From assembly GCA_900696645.1 (NCBI GenBank), contig CAADGV010000030.1:118767-182766 (forward strand): a stretch of 64,000 bases of DNA. The letters are read 5' to 3'. Shown here piece by piece: positions 36,435 through 43,946 of the stretch; the first letter of the stretch is position 1, and each line of letters starts with the position of its first letter. Made by a program: the position numbers and the translations under genes. The notes below the pieces were generated by a model. It ran no database searches, was not told where the DNA came from, and saw only the letters and a list, made by a program, of their open reading frames with translations. Origin of the DNA: an uncultured Chlorobiota bacterium. Its GTDB lineage: Bacteria; Bacteroidota; Ignavibacteria; UBA10030; UBA6906.

Positions 36435-37613
36435 ATGAACATCTCATCAATACAACAAGCACTCCGCGAACGAAAAATCGACGGCTGGCTGCTGTGTGAC
36501 TTCCACAACCGTGATCATCTCGCCTATCGTGTGCTTGGTCTCGACATGACGAAGATGACAACACGCCGGTGGTTTTACTATATTCCGGCAAAGGGCGAGC
36601 CGCGCAAGCTGGTCCACAGCGTCGAGCCCCGCAAGCTGGATTCGCTGCCGGGCAAGAAGGAAATCTTCCTGCCGTGGACCCAACTGCATTCCTCTCTCAA
36701 GAACATGCTCGGTTCGCCGAAGAAGATCGCGATGCAGTATTCTCCGATGAACCATGTTCCTGCCGTATCAATGGTGGATGCCGGAATCGTTGAGCTTGTG
36801 AAGAGTTTCAAGCACAAGGTCGTGTCATCAGCAGACCTTGTGCAATTGTTTGAGGCGACAATCAGCGAAGAAGGATACCGCACACATAAAGAAGCAGGAG
36901 TGATTGTCGACAAGATCCGTGCAGAAGCGTACGATCAAATCCGCAACGCCATTGCGACAAACAGTGAGTTGACTGAATACCAGCTTCAGCAATTTATCAT
37001 GCGACGGTTCAAGGAAAGCGGCCTCGTCACTGTTGATCCTCCGATTGTTGGAACGAACGAGCATCCAGCCGATCCGCATTTCGAATCAACACCGGAAAAC
37101 GCGAGACCCTTCAAGAAAGGCGATACCGTACTGATCGATTTGTGGGCGAAGCTTGACAAACCCGGCTCGATCTACTACGATGTTACGTGGTGCGGCTATA
37201 TTGGTGATGCGCCTTCTCCGAAGTATCAGGAAATATTCAATACCGTGAAGAATGCCCGCAATGCTGCCATTGCGCTTGTGAAAGATCGCTTCGCGAAAGG
37301 AAAGCCTTGCGGCGGCTGGGAAGTTGATGATGCTTGCCGCAACGTGGTGAAGAAAGCAGGCTACGGAAAGTATTTCGTGCACCGGACTGGCCACTCCATC
37401 GGAGAAGAGGTTCACGGCAACGGCGTGAACATTGACAATCTGGAAACAAAGGATGAACGCCAACTCATGCCCGGTTGTTGCTTTTCGATTGAACCCGGCA
37501 TCTACTTACCGGACGAGAATATGGCGTGCCGGACGGAGATCAATATGTTTATCCGCCACGATGGCGTGCCGGAAGTGACGGGGGAGATACAAGAAGAGTT
37601 GATCAAAGTGTGA
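36435..37613 (+). CDS. M24-family metallopeptidase, Xaa-Pro aminopeptidase-like
   Basis: A 392-residue protein. The N-terminal creatinase-like domain (about residues 1-140) precedes the pita-bread fold. Metal ligands are visible in order: Asp in 'VLIDLWAK', Asp in 'IYYDVTWCG', His in 'HRTGHSIGEEVHG', Glu in 'FSIEPGIYLP' and Glu in 'CRTEINMFI'. The family removes N-terminal residues before Pro or acts as dipeptidase. All five ligands are intact, so it should be active. A strong terminator follows. Confidence 0.92.
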   Translation: MNISSIQQALRERKIDGWLLCDFHNRDHLAYRVLGLDMTKMTTRRWFYYIPAKGEPRKLVHSVEPRKLDSLPGKKEIFLPWTQLHSSLKNMLGSPKKIAMQYSPMNHVPAVSMVDAGIVELVKSFKHKVVSSADLVQLFEATISEEGYRTHKEAGVIVDKIRAEAYDQIRNAIATNSELTEYQLQQFIMRRFKESGLVTVDPPIVGTNEHPADPHFESTPENARPFKKGDTVLIDLWAKLDKPGSIYYDVTWCGYIGDAPSPKYQEIFNTVKNARNAAIALVKDRFAKGKPCGGWEVDDACRNVVKKAGYGKYFVHRTGHSIGEEVHGNGVNIDNLETKDERQLMPGCCFSIEPGIYLPDENMACRTEINMFIRHDGVPEVTGEIQEELIKV

Positions 37614-37626
37614 GGCTGATACTACG

Positions 37627-37649
37627 AGCCCCGGCGATGTGCCGGGGCT
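37627..37649. terminator. Bidirectional intrinsic terminator
   Basis: AGCCCCGGC (37627-37635) pairs perfectly with GCCGGGGCT (37641-37649) around GATGT. TTTG follows on the plus strand. It lies between the convergent M24 peptidase and EamA-like genes. Confidence 0.85.
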
Positions 37650-37656
37650 TTGTTCG

Positions 37657-38118
37657 TCAAGTGATCTTTGTCGGATTCCGGTGGGCGAGTTGAATCAGAA
37701 CAATGCCCGCAACAATCGCGATCAATCCCAACCCCGTTTTCAGATCAATCTCCTGCGTTCCCTTCACCAATCCCATTACTGTTCCGGCAATCGGGGAAAG
37801 CGCGAACGCAACGGCCAGCGTAACGCCAAGATTCTCCGAAGTGGCAAGCGATGCATAGAAACTCCACATCCCCAAACTTCCTGCAACGATTCCTCCCCCG
37901 ATAATAATCATCAGCCAACCGTTCACACTTGCCGGGGACGTGTACGTCTTCCAAGCCGGAATTGAGATGAGTCCCAGCAACACGACAGCGACTGCGGTTC
38001 GGAGGAATATTCCGGCAATCGGCGGGAGGCCGAGTTCGCGCAGACCCGATTTTTCAAAATAGCCGCCGATGCCCCATGCTACGCCGGCAAGAATTGCATA
38101 GAGAATATATGGTTTCAT
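37657..38118 (-). CDS. Half-size EamA-like transporter
   Basis: Using ATG 38118 the product is 153 residues with about five hydrophobic segments. This is one EamA repeat ('AILAGVAWGIGGYFEKSGLR' at the start, 'LGVTLAVAFALSPIAGTVMG' and 'LGLIAIVAGIVLIQLA' near the end). Half-size DMT proteins work as dimers. A single-repeat length is normal for the SMR/EamA-like subgroup, so this is not necessarily a truncation. Confidence 0.75.
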   Translation of the reverse strand: MKPYILYAILAGVAWGIGGYFEKSGLRELGLPPIAGIFLRTAVAVVLLGLISIPAWKTYTSPASVNGWLMIIIGGGIVAGSLGMWSFYASLATSENLGVTLAVAFALSPIAGTVMGLVKGTQEIDLKTGLGLIAIVAGIVLIQLAHRNPTKIT

Positions 38119-38426
38119 GAATTCATCTTGTGAGTGAATGTTGGTGGGAAAGTTGTTGCACGGCCAATATACAACATCCACGGGAAAGTTCGAAGGGCTA
38201 TTCGCTCGCAGGGAGCCGGATATCGTTCAACAAATTCAGGAGTTGTTGCACGTGCAGCGGTGTCTGCAAAAATGCTGTCGAATCCTTCCGAATCCTTCCA
38301 GAGAATTATCACAAGGCCCCCTTTCGGTTACGGCCCGAATGGTTGCACAGACGCTTGACGAAATGGAGAAGCGAATGTCGGAGAGAATGAGCGTTTTCCT
38401 TTTCTCTTTAAAATGATTTGGTGATG
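38119..38426. other. Noncoding stretch between two transporter genes
   Basis: About 308 bases with no supported gene on either strand. Two small direct repeats are visible: GTTGTTGCACG near 38152 and 38243, and CGAATCCTT twice in tandem near 38279-38298. I see no tRNA, riboswitch or terminator. It presumably holds the promoter of the EamA-like gene. Confidence 0.4.
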
Positions 38427-39692
38427 TCATAGCTTCTTCTGTTGCGTGCTGATGCTTCCCAAAACAATTGCGCCGATGAGCATAATCGCCGCGGCAAAAC
38501 CGAATCCCGCTGCCGGAGAGATCGCAGTCCAAAGCAGGCCCACCAGAACACTCGCACCGAAATCTCCGATGCCGTTGACCGTGCCAAGGACTCCCATGCC
38601 GATTCCGCGCGTTTCCGTCGGGATGAAGTCCGCGGTGATGGCGCTTTCCAACGTATCTTCAGCAGCGATGAAGACGCCGGCGAGGGCAAAGAGGACGAAC
38701 AGGAACGGAATGTTTGTCCATTCAAGATAAAATGCGAGGGCAAACCCGCCTATCGTCACGACGGCCAGAAAATATCCGAGCGCAAGCAACAGGACGCGGT
38801 TCATCGTGTCGGTGAGAGCGCCGATGGGGAACGAGGCAAGCGCGTAGGTGATGTTTCTGACAACGTACATCAATCCGGCGAACTGCGCGGCGTGTGTGAG
38901 TCCGTGTTCGGGTGTGAGCAATGTGGTTGCGGCAAGAATCAGGAGCGTCGGCGCAAAATCACCGAGGCCAAAAATGCCCACGCCGAGAAGGAGTCGTCTG
39001 AACCCGCGGGGAAGCGAGCGGACTGTTCCCCAGAATTTCAGATGATGGTTGGCCGCTCGCTTCCTTTCGACAGTCATAATCCAGAATACAACGGCCGAGA
39101 GGATTCCGGGAATAAGAGTAATAAGGAAGATGCTGCGGAACGGCTGTGACGGATCAAGCAAGGCCGTCGGCTGCCAAATCCCCAACAACCATACGCCAAG
39201 CAGTGGACCGACAAATGCCCCCAGTGTGTCTCCGAACCGGTGAAAGCCGAACGCCTTGCCCCGGACGGCAGCGTCAACAGAGTCCGCGAGCATTGCATCG
39301 CGAATCGGGCCGCGGAAGCCGCGGCCAAACCAGCCGACAACGCGGCCCACGAGCACGAGAAACCACGTTGTTGCAAACGCAAACAACGCCATCGCTATGC
39401 CGGTCAGGAAGTAGCCGAGTGTCACCAGCGTTTTGCGATGTCCGAGTTTATCCGATATCCATCCTCCCCATAACTTGATGAAGCTGGACACGGCGTCCGA
39501 AATACCTTCGATGAACCCGAGCGCGGATGGCGGCGCGCCGATGACGGCGAGAAAGCCCGGCAACACAGTCGTTGCCATCTCGTGCGATGCATCGGAAAGA
39601 AAGCTCGTCACTCCCATGCCGACGACGTTCCGGTTGAGCCAGGTATTGCTGTCTGTTTGTGCGACAGGCCCGGGTTGAATATCCTTGTTCAT
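38427..39692 (-). CDS. MFS transporter
   Basis: A protein of about 421 residues with twelve hydrophobic segments. The inter-repeat signature is 'GGWISDKLGHRKTLVTLGYF' (loop 2-3), 'GRVVGWFGRGFRGPIRDAML' follows helix 4, and 'GALTDTMNRVLLLALGYFL' lies in the second half. It resembles drug or metabolite efflux MFS proteins. The start is uncertain: ATG 39692 is preferred, with an in-frame GTG at 39740. It lies 169 bases downstream of the LytTR regulator on the same strand, so it could belong to its regulon. Confidence 0.88.
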   Translation of the reverse strand: MNKDIQPGPVAQTDSNTWLNRNVVGMGVTSFLSDASHEMATTVLPGFLAVIGAPPSALGFIEGISDAVSSFIKLWGGWISDKLGHRKTLVTLGYFLTGIAMALFAFATTWFLVLVGRVVGWFGRGFRGPIRDAMLADSVDAAVRGKAFGFHRFGDTLGAFVGPLLGVWLLGIWQPTALLDPSQPFRSIFLITLIPGILSAVVFWIMTVERKRAANHHLKFWGTVRSLPRGFRRLLLGVGIFGLGDFAPTLLILAATTLLTPEHGLTHAAQFAGLMYVVRNITYALASFPIGALTDTMNRVLLLALGYFLAVVTIGGFALAFYLEWTNIPFLFVLFALAGVFIAAEDTLESAITADFIPTETRGIGMGVLGTVNGIGDFGASVLVGLLWTAISPAAGFGFAAAIMLIGAIVLGSISTQQKKL

Positions 39693-39861
39693 CTCAATTT
39701 TAGATGTTGATGTTTTTTGGTTCACGCCTTTCCTGTTCACTTTTTACTCGCGAGGCATCGCATTGTTTAACATTGCGAGCAACTCCCTCAATGCGGCCCG
39801 TTCGACGAAATGATGCGGCAGTGTCAAACGAGACTGCGCTTCAAACGGCAACAACATTGTT

Positions 39862-40602
39862 CTATAGAAACAGTTTCAGGCGTGCAAATCCCGCTCTGCT
39901 TACCTGCAAGCGTGTTCCATCTTTTAGAATGGCAACGCGGCTGTCTTTTGCGTACGGTTCAATCTTGGCAAGGCGTTCGACATTGAGGATGTATGAGCGG
40001 TGAATGCGGATGAATTGTGTTGCATCCAATTGTTCCGCAAGTACTGAGAGTCGTGCTTGCTTCAGAATGTTCCTTCCTTCTGTGCGGATGGAAACGTAAT
40101 CATCTTGTGCTTTGATGTAGTCAATGCTCTCGACGGGAATGATATGCACTTTTGCGCCGTCACGCACAAGAATGCGTTCGAGGGGCGTTGTACGCATAAC
40201 CGATTCCTCGGCAAGGGCATCAAGTCGTTTGGAATCGGGTAATCTCTTCTTTGCCTGTTCCAGTGCCTCATCAAATCGTTCACGGCTGAATGGTTTCAAC
40301 AGGTAGTCGGCGGCGTGGACTTCAAACGCCTTCAGCGCAAATTCATCGTATGCTGTAGTAAAAATAACGGTGACATCGTGATCAATCAGCTCAAGAACTT
40401 CAAAGCCACTCAGTTTCGGCATTTGGATGTCGAGAAAGAGAATATCGGGCTTTGTCTCTGCAATCACCTTCACGGCGTCGAATCCGTTTGCACACTCGGC
40501 AACGATTTCGATATGAGCATGGTGAGAAAGGAACTCACGAACAATCTGACGGGCAAGCTGCTCGTCGTCAACAATCACCGCTTTCAATGGTCCCTGAGTC
40601 AT
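39862..40602 (-). CDS. LytTR-type response regulator
   Basis: A 246-residue protein with a receiver domain (about residues 8-125, acidic 'IVDDEQLARQIV', phospho-Asp in 'ILFLDIQMPKLSG', 'TAYDEFALKAFEVHAADYLL') and a C-terminal LytTR DNA-binding domain (about 145-246, 'YIKAQDDYVSIRT', 'FIRIHRSYILNVERL'). The kinase gene lies five bases upstream and is almost certainly its partner. LytTR regulators commonly control envelope, virulence or transport genes. Confidence 0.95.
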   Translation of the reverse strand: MTQGPLKAVIVDDEQLARQIVREFLSHHAHIEIVAECANGFDAVKVIAETKPDILFLDIQMPKLSGFEVLELIDHDVTVIFTTAYDEFALKAFEVHAADYLLKPFSRERFDEALEQAKKRLPDSKRLDALAEESVMRTTPLERILVRDGAKVHIIPVESIDYIKAQDDYVSIRTEGRNILKQARLSVLAEQLDATQFIRIHRSYILNVERLAKIEPYAKDSRVAILKDGTRLQVSRAGFARLKLFL

Positions 40603-40607
40603 CGGCT

Positions 40608-41693
40608 CTATGATGCGTGAAAGATCTCCGTAATCTCCTTGCGAGTAACAGGAAGTTTCAACTCAACAGCATATTCGTTTGTACCGTTTGTGATTGCAAC
40701 GTGCGCGTCATTGCCGTAGAGCGTCTCGAGACGTCTCCTGATATTGCCAAGACCCAACCCCGTGCTTTTGCTTCGAGGTCTGTTCGGATCACACGGATTG
40801 CTGACGCGGAGAAGCAAGAGTGATTCGTTCCTGTCTGCAGAGAGTACAATTGTTCCTCCCTCGAGGAGATGGGCTATGCCATGGTTTACCGCATTTTCGA
40901 CGATAGGCTGAAGAATGAGTGAAGGCACGGGAATCGTGCCGCATCCTTCACTCATTCGCTTCTCAAATATCAGTCGTGAACCGAACCGCACGCGTTCGAT
41001 TGCGAGGAATCCCTCTGCCAGCTTGAATTCCTGTTCCAAGGGAATGAACTGCTGCTGTCCTAACTTCAGCGTTGTGCGAAAGAAATCCGCCAGCTGGATC
41101 GACATCGTCCGCGCAGCGGGAGCATCCGAGGCTGTCAATGCGCTGATCGAGTTGAGACTATTGAAAAGGAAATGCGGCTGTATTTGCGAACGCAGCGCCT
41201 TCAACTCTGCTTCCCTTGCCAGCACTTGAAGCTCAAGTGCCTTGCGTTCAGCCGCCCGCGCCGTATCAAAGGCAAGCAACAAGTAGTGGACAACGGTTGC
41301 CAGGACGAACAACAACATCCCGATGCCGAGAAGAAACGGAATGCTGCTGTCGAATTTCGAGTTCAGAGCCGAGAAGAGTTCGAATCGGGTCAGGATTGCG
41401 GCTACACCTTTTCCGACAAGAAGCCATAGCGCCGAACTGAGAAACGATGCCGCGAGCACCGCAAAGAGAGTCTTGAGAAAAGAAGTCTGCTGAAGAGGGA
41501 ACGCCTTGCATACATACAACGACGCGAGACTCATGAATGCGTAGATGAAGGACATCGGCAGTAGAAGTGCAACCGCTTCGCCCCACGTCAGGGCATTCAT
41601 CGTTACCATCAACACACATAACAGCCCGGCAATCATCAGCCAGGCTGTCATGTAAAGTGTTAATCGTTGCTTGTCGGCAAATATAGGATGCAT
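40608..41693 (-). CDS. LytS/YehU-type sensor histidine kinase
   Basis: A 361-residue membrane kinase with four N-terminal helices (about residues 10-140). A short coiled coil ('ALELQVLAREAELKALRSQI') and the His_kinase core 'QIQPHFLFNSLNSISAL' follow, then an HATPase region ('LILQPIVENAVNHGI', 'GLGLGNIRRRLETLYG'). It should sense a membrane or envelope cue and phosphorylate the LytTR regulator encoded five bases downstream. Confidence 0.95.
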   Translation of the reverse strand: MHPIFADKQRLTLYMTAWLMIAGLLCVLMVTMNALTWGEAVALLLPMSFIYAFMSLASLYVCKAFPLQQTSFLKTLFAVLAASFLSSALWLLVGKGVAAILTRFELFSALNSKFDSSIPFLLGIGMLLFVLATVVHYLLLAFDTARAAERKALELQVLAREAELKALRSQIQPHFLFNSLNSISALTASDAPAARTMSIQLADFFRTTLKLGQQQFIPLEQEFKLAEGFLAIERVRFGSRLIFEKRMSEGCGTIPVPSLILQPIVENAVNHGIAHLLEGGTIVLSADRNESLLLLRVSNPCDPNRPRSKSTGLGLGNIRRRLETLYGNDAHVAITNGTNEYAVELKLPVTRKEITEIFHAS

Positions 41694-41753
41694 GTCACGG
41701 CTGGTGATTATGGATTACAGATTACTGTCCTCGATCCCAAATCCGTAATCCCG

Positions 41754-41781
41754 AATCCAAAATCCAAAATCCAAAATCCAA
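41754..41781 (+). repeat. Four perfect 7-bp tandem repeats (AATCCAA)
   Basis: AATCCAA occurs four times in exact tandem from 41754 to 41781, preceded by degenerate copies (ATCCCAAATCCG, ATCCCG) back to about 41732. The array ends at the stop codon of the LiaF-like gene, inside the 90-base gap before the LytS-type kinase start. Confidence 0.85.
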
Positions 41782-41783
41782 AA

Positions 41784-42497
41784 TCAATTTCTTACTTCAA
41801 CGCCGCCCATCACGATTGTGCCTCGAAGGATGAGCCGTTGTCGTGCTTCGTTGCCCTGATGAAACGTCTTGTCATCGAAGCCGCCGAGAATCGGTGTTCC
41901 CTCGAAAGAGACTTCCCATTGTTGCGGGACTTTGATTTCGATTCCGCCCCAGAAGGCAAATACACTTATGATCGCCGGGCTCTCGGCAATGGAAGCATTC
42001 CGCAAATCAATATCGCAGCCACCCATTACCGCGGTCAGTTCTCCCCCTCGAAAATCCTTTGTGTGAACGTTTCTTCTTGATCCACCGAGATACGCGGAGG
42101 CATTCACGACTGAATCGTTGTCGATCGTCTTCGTATCCCATTGAGCCTTCCAGGGCCGGGATCCTGCTCGCCCGGTTTTCAGTATCATCATAGCACCAAG
42201 CGCAACCAAAAGCAATGGCCAGAAATCCCAAAGCCTGAAATCAAAAAAATACAACTTGTCTATCAGAAGGGCCGCTCCGACAAACGTGAGTACAAGTCCC
42301 CAGAATTTGCCGCCGTGTGCTTCCGGCTGCAGAAGTTTCACGATGCCGTACACAATCAACAGAGCAGGCCAATAGCGCAGGTAGTCACGCGCATAAATTA
42401 ATTCGAGATTGTCGAGCGTGAACAGAACGCCGACAACGACGATAATGAGTCCCAGAACAAGCTGGGGGGAGATGCGAAATGTTGATTTCTCTTCCAT
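41784..42497 (-). CDS. LiaF-like membrane protein
   Basis: Using ATG 42497 (GAGGA five bases upstream), the 237-residue protein has four membrane helices in two DUF5668-like hairpins (about residues 12-110, 'YWPALLIVYGIVKLL' and 'FWPLLLVALGAMMIL'). A soluble beta-rich LiaF C-terminal domain follows ('LTAVMGGCDIDLRNASI', 'FAFWGGIEIKVPQQWEV', 'IVMGGVEVRN'). LiaF-type proteins inhibit or tune envelope-stress two-component systems. The kinase-regulator pair immediately downstream makes that role likely here (inference). Confidence 0.85.
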   Translation of the reverse strand: MEEKSTFRISPQLVLGLIIVVVGVLFTLDNLELIYARDYLRYWPALLIVYGIVKLLQPEAHGGKFWGLVLTFVGAALLIDKLYFFDFRLWDFWPLLLVALGAMMILKTGRAGSRPWKAQWDTKTIDNDSVVNASAYLGGSRRNVHTKDFRGGELTAVMGGCDIDLRNASIAESPAIISVFAFWGGIEIKVPQQWEVSFEGTPILGGFDDKTFHQGNEARQRLILRGTIVMGGVEVRN

Positions 42498-42518
42498 AAT
42501 AATCCTCAAAGAAGTAGT

Positions 42519-42893
42519 TCAATGTACAGAAATTGTGCTGGTTTGTTCAAATCTCTTCTTGCGCGCATCCCGCTCGAATGCCTCCCAGATTTGGTAGATG
42601 CCGAACAGGATCAACACAATGGGCCACGTGTCGCGGAACCCGTAATCGTAAATCCGCAACACAGACCATTGAAGCCAGATTCCCAACCCGATAAGCCAAA
42701 AGCCCTCAGCCCGTTTGTACGACTCGAGAAATTTGTTGATGCCGATGACGATGAGAATGACCGGCCAGAATTTCCAGACCGGAAACCGATCCAGAATGCC
42801 GATGTTCATCAAAAGGACGATAGCGCCGAAGACAATCAACGCTGCGCCTATGACGTTTCTTCCGTTCAACCATCGTTGTGCTGCCGTTTCCAT
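42519..42893 (-). CDS. Four-helix DUF5668-like membrane protein
   Basis: ATG 42893 is supported by AAGGAGGA at ideal spacing; a longer upstream frame is not. The 124-residue protein has four hydrophobic segments carrying the 'FWPVILIVIGINKFLE' and 'TWPIVLILFGIYQIWEAFER' helices also seen in the LiaF-like neighbour. It lacks the soluble LiaF domain. It precedes the LiaF-like gene by 21 bases and probably heads an operon with it and the LytS/LytTR pair. Confidence 0.8.
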   Translation of the reverse strand: METAAQRWLNGRNVIGAALIVFGAIVLLMNIGILDRFPVWKFWPVILIVIGINKFLESYKRAEGFWLIGLGIWLQWSVLRIYDYGFRDTWPIVLILFGIYQIWEAFERDARKKRFEQTSTISVH

Positions 42894-43050
42894 GAAGTCC
42901 TCCTTGAGTATTGTTCTGCACCAATATACGACGTGCGGCAGTAGATGTTGGGTAGATTCAGGCGAACGGCGGCCTGATGTCGGTAAACGGAGCTTGCCTT
43001 TGAAACTGAAACGGGGTAAGTTGTCTTTGTTCATAGTGGAGACTCTCAGC

Positions 43051-43575
43051 ATGACTCGTCGTTACCCCCGCACACTCTCCGTTGGTGCACACAATACCGT
43101 GATTGCCCTCAACGAGCATGAGGTCGCAAAGTTGTTTACCGGCGACACCCGCTCGGATATCGGCTCAGAAGCAGAAAAGATGCAGTTTGCCAACCGCGTG
43201 AACGGACTTGTTGCCCGGTTTGTGCGTATCGAATACAGCGATGAGCACGGATCGGAGATGTTAGTGATGGAACGTCTCTATCCCATGGACTATCGTGCTT
43301 ACGAGTTCAGCAAGCGTGAGCTTTGGTTTGATGTGTTTGAAGATGAACTGCTGCAGCTGCACAGCGCCGGGTTTGCTCACCGCGACATTCGCCGTCCTTC
43401 CGACATTGGGGGCGAACCGTACGACAATGTTCTGCTGACTTCAAAGGGCCTTCGCCTGATTGATGTCGGCGTTTCAGCTCTCAAAGTGAAAGTCGGGGAA
43501 AAACTCTTTCAGCGATACGTGGAAGAAGAGCTGAAGGAAATCGAACAATTCAAGACCCACTTCCTGTTGCGGTAG
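43051..43575 (+). CDS. Miniature protein-kinase-like protein
   Basis: A 174-residue protein. Elements of a eukaryotic-like kinase fold are visible in order: beta-3 Lys in 'EHEVAKLF', alpha-C Glu in 'SEAEKMQF', hinge 'LVMERLYP', catalytic loop 'HRDIRRPSD' with a displaced Asn in 'YDNVLLT', and the metal-binding Asp in 'RLIDVGV'. The C-lobe is almost absent, so the protein is half the usual kinase length. RIO-type and lipopolysaccharide-kinase-like enzymes are similarly compact. A phosphotransferase role is plausible but unproven. GTGGAG lies upstream of ATG 43051. A DUF983 gene follows directly. Confidence 0.65.
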   Translation: MTRRYPRTLSVGAHNTVIALNEHEVAKLFTGDTRSDIGSEAEKMQFANRVNGLVARFVRIEYSDEHGSEMLVMERLYPMDYRAYEFSKRELWFDVFEDELLQLHSAGFAHRDIRRPSDIGGEPYDNVLLTSKGLRLIDVGVSALKVKVGEKLFQRYVEEELKEIEQFKTHFLLR

Positions 43576-43576
43576 A

Positions 43577-43939
43577 GTGTTGTATCATCTGCACGACGTA
43601 CTTCGCAAAACGATCAGACTCAAGTGTCCCGACTGCGGTGAAGGTTCTCTCTATTCCCGTTGGAATCAGCTTCATGAGCGATGTGCAGTGTGCAGTTGCA
43701 CGTTGCAACGCCGCGAAGAGGAGGGATGGTTCTTTATCTACATGACAACGGCGGGTCTCACCGGCGTCGTCGTTGTTGTGATGTTGTTGATTGATGTGCC
43801 GGATATTTTTCTGGGACAGATTGGCGTTCTTGTTGCTTGGTTTGTCATCATCCTTCTGACTCTGCCAATCAGAAAAGCGATAGCGATCGGGATTGATTAC
43901 TATATTGAACAACGACCCCGCAAGAACGCCGGTACCTAA
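43577..43939 (+). CDS. DUF983-family membrane protein
   Basis: A 120-residue protein with GTG start. An N-terminal zinc-ribbon-like part has 'CPDCGEGSLY' and 'CAVCSCTL', followed by 'EEEGWFFIYMT' and two transmembrane helices (about residues 52-75 and 80-100). This is the DUF983 pattern. Members often neighbour haem or cytochrome-oxidase assembly genes, but none are present here. It follows the kinase-like gene with a single-base gap. Confidence 0.85.
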   Translation: MLYHLHDVLRKTIRLKCPDCGEGSLYSRWNQLHERCAVCSCTLQRREEEGWFFIYMTTAGLTGVVVVVMLLIDVPDIFLGQIGVLVAWFVIILLTLPIRKAIAIGIDYYIEQRPRKNAGT

Positions 43940-43946
43940 AGAACAG

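Noticed and set aside
37657..38118. Truncated pseudogene of a full-length EamA transporter
   Set aside because: Half-size family members are normal and functional as dimers, and no remnant of a second repeat is seen next to it.
41732..41781. CRISPR array
   Set aside because: The units are 7 bp in direct tandem with no spacers and no cas genes nearby.
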